Assembly: GCF_905147365.1 (NCBI RefSeq)
Contig: NC_056420.1
Span: forward strand, 12,782,001-12,846,000
Source of the DNA: Aricia agestis
Taxonomy: Eukaryota; Arthropoda; Insecta; Lepidoptera; Lycaenidae
Direction of reading: 5' to 3'
Length of the DNA: 64,000 bases
Shown here in pieces: positions 58,501 through 64,000 of the stretch. The first letter of the stretch is position 1, and each line of letters opens with the position of its first letter. Below the pieces are notes generated by a model. It did not search any database, was not told where the DNA came from, and saw only the letters and a list, made by a program, of their open reading frames with translations. The position numbers were made by a program, and so were the translations under genes.

Positions 58501-59618
58501 TTCGCCGAGTGGGTGAGTTTACCGGAAGCCCAATCCCCTACATTTTTCCCTTCCCTACCCTCTCCTATTTCCTTCTACACCCTCCCCTATTCCCTTCCCT
58601 ACCCTCTCCTATTACCCTATTCCCTCTTAAAAGGCTGGCAACGCACCTGCAGCTCTTCTGATGCGGCTAGTGTCCATGGGCGACGGAAGTTGCTTTTCAT
58701 CAGGTGACCCGGTTGCTCGTTTGCCCCCTTATTTCTTTAAAAAATATATTTATTTTCCAATTATATATAGATATCGTAAATTTTACTGCTATAAACAAAC
58801 TTTGCATTTAATTTCTTTAAGTTGAAATGTTATGCGATATTGCAGATCTCGGAATGAGGTTTACCTCTAGAGACTCTCCTTTTACTACGGCAATCGTAAC
58901 AGAATTCGTACCTCGGATTGACGATATAAAACGAAACGCAATACAATTTATTCTTTTGTGCGTAAAACCTTAAAAATTATACGATTTTTACTCACTACGT
59001 GACAAAAATATATTATTTTGTTTCAGTTTTTTTTATGCCCAAGTAGTTATTAATTTTCCAGTTGGGCTAGCTCATTTCTTTCAAATCAAAGCACGTCTTT
59101 CTACAATGCTATATTATGACCAAGTTTTTTATCTTTCAATATTTTAACAATACTAAGTATAACGTTTTATACGAAAATAACAACTGAATCCTTAGCCAAA
59201 ACGCTTTCTGACAGACGAGATTGCCAATTAATGCGATACTTGTTGAATCCCATAAATTTTTTTCGTAACTCTGACAGTGAAAATAACAAAAGAATTACTG
59301 GTACTGTACAAAAGTTTAAAATTTAAGTTAAAGAAAAAATCACATCATATTTGGTTTAATACACAATGTAAGAAACTGAGATTGATTCCAAACTACATTC
59401 AGATTAGATGCCGGATGTCCAAACCATATATTGATAAATTTTGTTATAATTTATAATTATTTCTGAAGATAGTGGAAAAAGTGCACGAAAAATAGTGTTT
59501 TATTAGTATTCAAAAGAATTGTGGCTAAGGGTCCTAAAGGATGTAGATTGTAGTTCATACCTGTGGTGACCTGGCATGACACTATCTGTGAAAGGATGAG
59601 CATGGCGATGCTCCACAT
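43372..59618 (-). CDS. dpr-like: Dpr-family two-Ig cell-surface protein (six coding exons)
   Basis: Coding exons 59618-59561, 56428-56073, 55131-54912, 53895-53721, 49941-49805 and 43508-43372 join in frame (1,083 bases, 360 residues plus stop); every intron is GT-AG. Residues 1-15 form a signal peptide, 16-100 a Ser/Thr/Pro-rich stem. Ig1 spans about 105-212 with Cys129, Trp141 and Cys194 in YECQIS. Ig2 spans about 213-315 with Cys240, Trp253 and Cys299 in GNYTC; EKYYEAEST and NYTC are typical of Dpr proteins. Residues 336-358 are hydrophobic and end the protein, as for a GPI-anchor signal. N-glycosylation sites include GNST, GNIT, NGSD and GNYT. Dpr proteins bind DIP partners at neuronal surfaces to guide synaptic matching (family knowledge). 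ECQISTHPPRV and ESLAEL recall the dpr18/dpr20 subgroup; that subtype is tentative. Confidence 0.9.
43652..43692. repeat. Perfect hairpin, 18-bp arms
   Basis: GGTTGCCATGCTAGGGCT and its inverse around a 5-base loop, overlapping the left arm of the foldback element at 43672-43993. Confidence 0.85.
43672..43993. mobile_element. 322-bp foldback element in Dpr-like intron 5
   Basis: Inverted arms of about 130 bases with indels: TGTAGCCCTAGCATGGCAAC, AGAAATGCGAAAGTATAGAC and AATTCAATTAAAATGCCACT recur inverted on the right. About 160 bases from exon 6. Confidence 0.75.
44162..44818 (+). mobile_element. AGGGTTCCGTA-family element, copy 3
   Basis: Full-length, single-unit copy: 5' hairpin with AGGGTTTCG/CGGAACCCT, GTCTGTCTGTC run, GAGTCCAACTCGCACTTGGC end and T tract. 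In intron 5, antisense to the gene. Confidence 0.8.
44886..45338 (-). mobile_element. Second AGGGTTCCGTA-type element
   Basis: On the minus strand: hairpin with AGGGTTCCGTACCC and GGGTAAAAACGGGACCCT, GTCTGTCTGTCTGTC run, and the GCGAGCCCGACTCGCACTTG then GCCGA end. Body unlike copy 3 although both ends match. About 70 bases separate the two, tail to tail. Confidence 0.75.
45339..45802. other. Intron 5 sequence, nothing recognised
   Basis: AT-rich, no exon-like sequence with splice sites found. Confidence 0.4.
45803..45982 (-). mobile_element. Helitron-like element, 3' half
   Basis: Minus-strand order: CTAGATAACACTCGCAACTC, the CAACGGAGTTG hairpin, AAGTATCCTATGTCCCTTCC and TTTGGGCGTGAA. The 5' head is missing. 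Confidence 0.6.
45983..47873. other. Intron 5 sequence, nothing recognised
   Basis: About 1.9 kb of AT-rich DNA without a convincing exon. Several weak inverted repeats near 47150-47290. Confidence 0.4.
47874..47895. mobile_element. Terminal fragment of the hAT-like MITE
   Basis: CATAAAGTTAATATACCTAG matches the end of the copies at 19310 and 51254; the rest is absent. Confidence 0.5.
47896..49139. other. Intron 5 sequence, nothing recognised
   Basis: Includes a 74-codon frame at 48028-48252 without recognisable domains and a decayed repeat near 48500-48650 (AAATCGGCTCAGCCGTTTAA). No exon called. Confidence 0.35.
49140..49262. repeat. GGCGGCAGCGTCC repeat, copy 2
   Basis: GGGGCGGCAACGTCCTAGGA to ATAAGTCCGGCACTG, a diverged match to 40660-40790. 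Confidence 0.45.
49282..49735 (-). mobile_element. AGAGATCGCCCAATGG-family repeat, copy 3
   Basis: Nearly full-length inverse of 6706-7200. Its end is 70 bases from exon 5, in the same orientation as the gene. Confidence 0.75.
49805..49941 (-). CDS. dpr-like: Dpr-like exon 5: second half of Ig2
   Basis: Encodes VKTEQVPGGADSVLRLARVN and the GNYTCAVRG strand with Cys299, ending HVLN. Acceptor CCGCAG, donor G/GTAATT. Confidence 0.93.
50163..50474. mobile_element. 312-bp GC-rich foldback MITE in intron 4
   Basis: Inverted arms of about 95 bases with GGCACTATCACACTGGCGAT, GCGAGCGATTTGAAAGCGAC and GCGCAGCGCACACGCCGCG. 222 bases from exon 5. Open frames in the arms are mirror images and not genes. 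Confidence 0.8.
50475..51253. other. Intron 4 sequence
   Basis: ATATCTTTCGGAAGTATTCA followed by ATTCGGC occurs twice (about 50708 and 50810), with similar ACCATA-TCAAGGAC flanks, a diverged direct repeat. No exon recognised. Confidence 0.4.
51254..51555. mobile_element. hAT-like MITE, second full copy
   Basis: 302 bases with CATAAAGTTAATATACCTAG ends; flanks GTATATAT and GTATATTT agree at 7 of 8 bases as the target duplication. Reversed relative to the copy at 19310. Confidence 0.85.
51837..52070 (+). mobile_element. SINE-like element, copy 14 (doubled head, no 3' end)
   Basis: The first 35 bases (to CATGAATTTTTTT) occur before a second, normal head at 51872. The element breaks off in the pyrimidine tract at about 52070, losing the 3' half and A tail. 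Confidence 0.8.
52236..52312 (+). mobile_element. AGGGTTCCGTA-family 5' fragment
   Basis: TTTTAGGGTTCCGTAGCCAA through GTCTGTCTGTCTGTCCGTAT; the rest is absent. Confidence 0.6.
52313..53320. other. Intron 4 sequence, nothing recognised
   Basis: AT-rich, with several short frames but no domain or splice context supporting an exon. Confidence 0.4.
53721..53895 (-). CDS. dpr-like: Dpr-like exon 4: first half of Ig2
   Basis: Encodes PQVWVVDEAGGPLLEKYYEA, Cys240 in LALVCRARH and Trp253 in LTWLHEGR. Acceptor TTTCAG, donor AG/GTAGGG. Confidence 0.93.
53957..54155 (-). mobile_element. Helitron-like element in intron 3
   Basis: Minus-strand order ACTAGATGACGCCTGCAAGT, TGTCCTTTCCTGGGACTTGA, GGTTTGGGCGTGAAAAGG and CGCGTTTATAATAATACTT. 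About 60 bases upstream of exon 4. Confidence 0.65.
54156..54911. other. Intron 3 sequence, nothing recognised
   Basis: AT-rich, no repeat or exon identified. Confidence 0.45.
54912..55131 (-). CDS. dpr-like: Dpr-like exon 3: second half of Ig1
   Basis: Starts VSWVRRRGRDE in phase 0 after exon 2 and carries GNWRLLIREVKPDDEGVYEC with Cys194, ending TYLHIN. Acceptor TTTTAG, donor A/GTAAGT. Confidence 0.94.
55132..56072. other. Intron 2 sequence, nothing recognised
   Basis: AT-rich, free of the repeats found in neighbouring introns. Confidence 0.45.
56073..56428 (-). CDS. dpr-like: Dpr-like exon 2: stem and first half of Ig1
   Basis: Encodes a Ser/Thr/Pro-rich stem of about 80 residues, then PTFEDTPVGNITKITVQLGE and HLNCRISLLQDKT with Cys129. 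Acceptor TTTCAG, donor ACG/GTAAGA. Confidence 0.93.
56710..56775. mobile_element. 50-bp perfect palindrome with 8-bp flanking duplication
   Basis: 56718-56767 is a spacerless perfect palindrome (25-base arms, ends CACTG...CAGTG), with ACTTTAGG directly on each side (56710-56717 and 56768-56775). It looks like a minimal 8-bp-duplicating, hAT-like insertion, in intron 1 of the Dpr-like gene. Confidence 0.88.
56868..56910 (-). mobile_element. Helitron-like 3' end fragment
   Basis: ACTAGCTGTTGCCCGCAACT then TCGTCCGCG, the complement of the hairpin and CTAG end. Confidence 0.45.
56911..57507. other. Intron 1 sequence, nothing recognised
   Basis: No exon or repeat identified. Confidence 0.4.
57508..57955 (+). 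mobile_element. Second AGGGTTCCGTA-type element, copy 2
   Basis: Same body as 44886-45338, opposite strand: AGGGTTCTGTACCC, CTCCAGGCTGTATCTTAAGA, end GAGTCCGACTCGCACTTGGC. Confidence 0.75.
57956..58200. repeat. Unclassified repeat with AAACAGACA tandem
   Basis: AAAGTCGGTTAAAAAAAAG, CCAAATTTCATTGAAATCAG and a short ACAGACAAACAGACAAACAG tract, in the style of insect retroelement 3' ends. Not assigned. Confidence 0.4.
58403..58745 (+). mobile_element. SINE-like element, copy 15
   Basis: Full-length, with a longer pyrimidine tract (CTACACCCTCCCC insertion) and a tail of TTTAAAAAA. In intron 1, antisense to the gene. Confidence 0.83.
58746..59560. other. Intron 1 sequence, nothing recognised
   Basis: AT-rich, no repeat or exon identified. 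Confidence 0.45.
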
Positions 59619-59656
59619 AGCGCCCACAACCCGCGCCCGGCACCGGGCTTCATAAT
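59561..59656 (-). CDS. dpr-like: Dpr-like exon 1: signal peptide
   Basis: The start ATG is taken at 59618-59616, giving MWSIAMLILSQIVSCQVTT, a good signal peptide with likely cleavage after SC. The exon begins after TTTCAG at 59656, so an upstream exon is expected. The frame stays open to the exon edge, so translation could begin further upstream. An out-of-frame ATG at 59653 opens a 23-codon frame that overlaps this start. Confidence 0.8.
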
Positions 59657-59811
59657 CTGAAACAATAACAACATTTATAGTTCAATAGGTTATAAAATAA
59701 TAATATAACAATATATTCTATAGACGCTTCACACCACGTCAGCCCTGTGCTAAGTACCTGAAGGAAGGTACCTGTGTTACAGGTACCAGACAACGGAAAT
59801 ATATTTAATCT

Positions 59812-60131
59812 TCTCCTATATACAAAATTCTCGTGTCACAATGTTAGGCCGCGAATTCCTCCGAAACGGCTTTACTGATTTTAACCAAATTTTATATACA
59901 TATTCAACGGGTCTGAAAATCGGCTACTGGGTACTTTTAATATTGAAAAGTGCATTTGTTGAATAAATAATAGTAAATTATTACAACTCGAGACTGACCG
60001 CGACAATTGTTTGTGCGACGGGATAGCGATGGACGTTGCCATGGTAACATACTTATTTAGTCACTTCAATAAAATAATATGGGCGAAATACTTTATAATC
60101 TTGGCAAAGAAACGTTTGCCGGGACAGCTAG
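59812..60131 (+). mobile_element. Helitron-like element, third subfamily
   Basis: Head TCTCCTATATACAAAATTCT, body CGAATTCCTCCGAAACGGCT, tail GTTTGCCGGGACAGCTAG followed by T. Upstream of exon 1 of the Dpr-like gene. Confidence 0.65.
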
Positions 60132-60234
60132 TACTTTTATACTATTCAGTAGTGATTCAGTAATAGGAAGTTTACTTAGAAACGTTGCTATTTGGATTCT
60201 TAGCGAGGTTGGACATTTCCTTGCTTATCTATAC

Positions 60235-60436
60235 CATAATATTATAAATACGAACGTGTGTCTGTCTGTCTCTCTGTTATCTCTTCACGCCCAAATAGCT
60301 GAACCAATTTTTGCTGAAATTTAGTATGGAGATACTTTGGGTCCCGGGAAAGGACATTGGATACTTTTTATCTCAGAAAATGTACGGTTCTTGCGCAATA
60401 AATGTATTTTGGCGCAACGGAGTTGCGGGCATCATG
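60235..60436 (+). mobile_element. Helitron-like element, TACTAATATTAT-head family
   Basis: ACCATAATATTATAAATACG head, GTCTGTCTGTC run, GGAAAGGACATTGGATACTT, hairpin CAACGGAGTTG and CATCATGTAG end. Confidence 0.7.
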
Positions 60437-60855
60437 TAGTTGATCATAAAGCAGATTTTTTATGAACAATAATATATAAATTAGACCATTTTCATTGTCT
60501 TTACTAGTAATCAGTAGATGTAATGGTTGGAAAAATTTACTATACCTTAAAATGATATTGGCTTATTATTGTTCCCGTCGCTGAGACTCGTAGAAACTAG
60601 GGCTACATAGCCCGAGCATGATAACCAAACGTAAAAACCCTTTGATATTATCTTAGCAGTTCCCGAGAGAAATTCTTGTGATAATAACTTGGGAAAATAA
60701 ACTAGATAGGACATGACCATTAAGCACTTTTTAAATATAATAATATAATAATGCAAATGTAAAGATTATTACAAAAATATCCAGTTCTGAATTTAGAGGG
60801 CTCTTAATTTAACAAAACACTATAAAACTGATCATTAAAAGCAAAAAATACAACT

Positions 60856-61088
60856 TCTATATATATAAAACTCAAAGGTGACTGACTGACTGACAAAGTG
60901 ATCTATCAACGCACAGCCCAAACCACTAAACGGATCGGGCTGAAATTTGGCATGCAGGTAGATGTTATAACGTAGGCATCCGCTAAGAAAGGATTTTGAG
61001 AAATTCCAACCCCAAGGGGTTCAAATAGGGGATGAAATTTTGTATAATAATACTTCTTCACGCGAGCGAAGCCGCGGGCAAAAGCTCG
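60856..61088 (+). mobile_element. Helitron-like element, uninterrupted copy of 3-604
   Basis: 233 bases from TCTATATATATAAAACTCAA to GCAAAAGCTCG. Its CGTAGGCATCCGCTAAG gives the unoccupied version of the site where SINE copy 1 landed. Confidence 0.75.
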
Positions 61089-61318
61089 TTCAATATAAAA
61101 CTGTTAAAAAGGATAACGTAATAAAGTGACATACTCATACACAATCCGGACGCGAGATAGGGCTTTATTAGTTTAGTAATTTACCCGGCGAAGTGCCCTC
61201 AGTGGACCACTAAAAGTTAAACTACATAAATACACAGCGATGGTAAATACCTAGAATCTACAAGTATTAAGTTATTTTTTCTGCAGTTATTTAAGAAGAT
61301 TGTTTTCTGTTTTAACTA

Positions 61319-61574
61319 CATTGTGCAACAAAACTAAGTGATAATATTTTAGGGTGTGTATGTGTTCCATGTACAGAGTTCACTGTGAAGGTAGCAACGG
61401 TGAAATACCATTTTTTTTGTGATTTGTATGGACAAGCTCCCCAGCGTCTCAAGTTTCCCCACACAAGAGTGAAAAAAATATTTGCTCCTTCAGCGCTGCT
61501 ACTTTTACAGTGAACTCTATAAACGGGACTCATACACACCCTGAAGAATTATCACTTTGTTTTGTTACACCCTG
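61319..61574. mobile_element. TA-flanked foldback MITE, copy 4
   Basis: TA, then CATTGTGCAACAAAACTAAG to GTTTTGTTACACCCTG, then TA; long inverted arms as in copies X and Y. Confidence 0.78.
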
Positions 61575-61576
61575 TA

Positions 61577-62409
61577 TAGGTTGGCTCCGCTTTGGACCAT
61601 GTTGGCTTGCCATGACTGGTTAAAGCTGTCTGTATCATGCAAAATCAACTTTGACTATGGCCAATCACAGACCAACTTGACAATATACGTTTGAGAAATT
61701 GTTTTTATCAACCGTAGTTAGTTACTACTATAAAAACACCCACACATTATTCATTATCCATTGCGAAAAAAATAAACATAATAAGTTTTGACGATTTTAT
61801 GTGGGTATAGAACAAAAATACTTTCATGTGCTTCTAAAACTCTTTAAAGAGGTATTCTAAAGCTATATTTTATTTTATAGGGCTATAAGTATAGATTTAT
61901 GGCCAATACAAGGCGTCGCGACGTGTCATAAAATTGCGATCGCAAAAAATATTGCGTGATTGGAGAAGGATTTACGAAACTAACTATATTTTGTATGAGC
62001 CGCCATAGGATCCGCCACTATATTATGTTAGCTGTGACTTAATATTATCCTTAACTTATGTGCTAGCTTACATAAAATATATTTATTTAAAAAACTTGCT
62101 GACTTGAATGATACCACCAAAAATTAACCACAAGCCGTTTAGGCTTTAATGCATGACACGACAAATTAGTAGGTATATCCTTTAAATAAATCATTAATAA
62201 TATTATTCTCACTCGAATATCGAACATAGTTTTTCTAGCAGTCTTATTCAAATAAACTGTGTACTTAGACAACTCTTATTGCTAAGTTTCATTTTGGAAA
62301 AAAGAGATTTGACATAAGTCATCGCAAGCGCAATGATACTTAGCGTATGTCAAATCCTACACATATTTTGTGTTTTCTAATTATGCTGTCAAAACTAACT
62401 ATAATATTG
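61577..62409. other. Spacer, no gene seen
   Basis: Contains an imperfect palindrome around 62309-62356 (GATTTGACATAAGTCATCGC) whose motif recurs in the MITE at 63084. No exon recognised. Confidence 0.4.
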
Positions 62410-62585
62410 TACTCGGCGAAACATGGCGGTAGCGGTCATTGACTCCCTGTCAAAAACTTGTCATTTTCTATACAAAGCCGCGATTGACAACATCTGACAC
62501 TTCATTGTCAATCGCGGTTTATTATAGAAAATGACAAGTTTTTGACAGGGAGTCAATGACCGCTACCACCATATTTCGCCGAGTA
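62410..62585. mobile_element. 176-bp foldback MITE with TA flanks
   Basis: TACTCGGCGAAACATGGCGG to its inverse; arms of about 75-80 bases nearly perfect, including GTCATTGACTCCCTGTCAAA, around a centre of 20 or so bases. Confidence 0.85.
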
Positions 62586-63083
62586 CAGTATAACATATTT
62601 TAAATAAGGACTGGTATTAATGCAATACGGTAGACATACATTTGTCACATTAAAAACGCAAATAAAAATCCAATTAAGTTTTTAAAAAATTTCATATTCA
62701 TCCCCTGTCATCAAAATCTTTTTACCCCTTTTCCCACACGAAAATGGACCTGAAAAAGCTCGCCATGACCTGAATTAAGGGAAACACTATTTGCAATTTT
62801 ACTTTCAGCTACCTGCGGGCATTGAATTAATTTTGCATCTATTTATGTAAATAATGTTTTTGAGCGCAGTTTACGTGTCGGGTGAGGCCTGAGCGTAATC
62901 ATTGCCATGATAATGTTACATTTCATGGTTAATTTACCAGGTAAGATTTGCTTCTGGAAGATTCCTGTTATTCAGAGTTGATTACTGATCCTAGGCTGAA
63001 ATCGAGGCTCTGTTACTGAGATTTTGCCGTCTGTCTGTCTGTTACCAGGCTCAAGAACCATGAGAGCTAGACAGTTCAGAGCC

Positions 63084-63222
63084 TAGACAAGCGGCAAGCG
63101 ATTATCGTAAACGCCAACAAAATGTATGGGACTCGACATTAGTGTTCGCTAGCGAAGCGATGACTTATGTCAAATCACATAAATTTGTTTGGCGTTTACA
63201 ATAATCGCTAGCCACTTGTCTA
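63084..63222. mobile_element. 139-bp MITE with TAGACAAGCGGC ends
   Basis: Inverted arms of about 35 bases: TAGACAAGCGGCAAGCGATT then ATCGTAAACGCCAA, mirrored at 63188-63222 with a few mismatches. Confidence 0.75.
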
Positions 63223-63815
63223 CTAGGGCTGCTATTATCAAAAATTATATATTTCTGTTGTCACTTTAGCTACTAACACTAAAAACAAAATAAACATAAC
63301 CCTAAATATTAAAATAAATTTAAATATTTAAGGTCGTAGGGTAGCGCACATTTTGCCGCACTTGGCTAATTTAATCATAAATATTATCAAATAATATTTC
63401 TTTTTATAATCTCCGTTTATCTATTTTTCATTAAATATCAATGTCCCCAATCTAACTTAAATGTTTATAATAGCCTCTCGTTTTGTTTTATAATTATTAC
63501 AGGGTTTTGTTTAGTTCATTTCCCTTTTGTCAACTGTAATGGTTTTATTAACCTCCATTTAAAGTTGAACAGCCACCAACATTACGCCGCACCGCAAGCA
63601 GTAACGTTTTCTATACTTTTTCTGGAGGAATAGGAGACATTTTCCCTTATCTAAAACGATTTCATTGTTTTCTAAATTTAAAGTTTTTCGAATCTGATGC
63701 GGTGACAGCTGAAACTTAAAGTATTTATTTACAATACTTGTCAACTGTTGTATCAATAGTACGTTTAAATGTAGCCTAGGGTTGCCTTTAATTAAAGAAA
63801 AGCGTCTTCATTTAA
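63223..63815. other. AT-rich spacer, no gene seen
   Basis: No exon or complete repeat recognised. Confidence 0.4.
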
Positions 63816-63926
63816 AACCCACTCTTTTTGCCAAGCACAACACTTCTAAAATTAACGCAAATTTTTACGTTAATTTTAGAAGTGTTGACCGGTTAATATT
63901 TTTCACAGAAACATAAAATGTGGGTT
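63816..63926. repeat. Hairpin-bearing short element
   Basis: A perfect inverted repeat (AACACTTCTAAAATTAACG and its inverse, about ten bases between) lies inside a weaker outer pair, AACCCAC and GTGGGTT. Confidence 0.6.
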
Positions 63927-64000
63927 GGATGTAAAAATATCACATTATTTGTAGAAAGGGGCGGGGCCGGGCGCCATTTAAACTTCGATGCTATATATAT

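Noticed and set aside
58405..58707. 100-codon plus-strand frame
   Set aside because: Translation of SINE copy 15; it matches frames in other SINE copies and lacks any domain.

Overview
This is AT-rich, intron-bearing animal DNA, most likely from a moth or butterfly (Lepidoptera). That reading rests on the repeats: short elements that open with TACTAATATTATAAA-like heads and close with a small GC-rich hairpin and CTAG, GTCTGTC-rich elements that start with AGGGTTCCGTA, and an abundant A-tailed SINE-like element. No bacterial-type operons, rRNA genes, CRISPR arrays or intact tRNA genes were seen.

One host gene is supported. On the minus strand, six exons between 59656 and 43372 join in frame across GT-AG introns. 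They encode a 360-residue secreted or GPI-anchored protein with two immunoglobulin domains, of the Dpr (defective proboscis extension response) family. Its order is signal peptide, Ser/Thr/Pro-rich stem, Ig1 split over two exons, Ig2 split over two exons, and a hydrophobic C-terminal tail, with an AATAAA 33 bases past the stop. About 93% of the gene is intron, and the introns are full of repeats.

Left of the gene (1-43300) there is no convincing host coding sequence. The main items are: a 2.5-kb BEL/Pao-type LTR retrotransposon (11357-13887) with two 115-bp LTRs identical by eye, a 5-bp target duplication and an intact 577-codon Gag plus protease frame but no polymerase; a 28-bp minisatellite (5196-5722); a 1.66-kb almost pure CATA microsatellite (26710-28372); and a dense nest of elements at 8137-10297. 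Fifteen copies of one SINE-like family are spread over the window on both strands.

Many short inverted-repeat elements (MITEs) can be bounded exactly from their termini and target duplications: TTA-flanked (1438, 10493, 16804), TTAA-flanked (9182, 23097), TA-flanked (5941, 5996, 36957, 61319, 62410) and 8-bp flanked (19310, 51254, and a 50-bp perfect palindrome at 56718). Several are nested in each other, giving a relative order of insertion. The assignments were made by eye; superfamily names are inferences from termini and duplication length.
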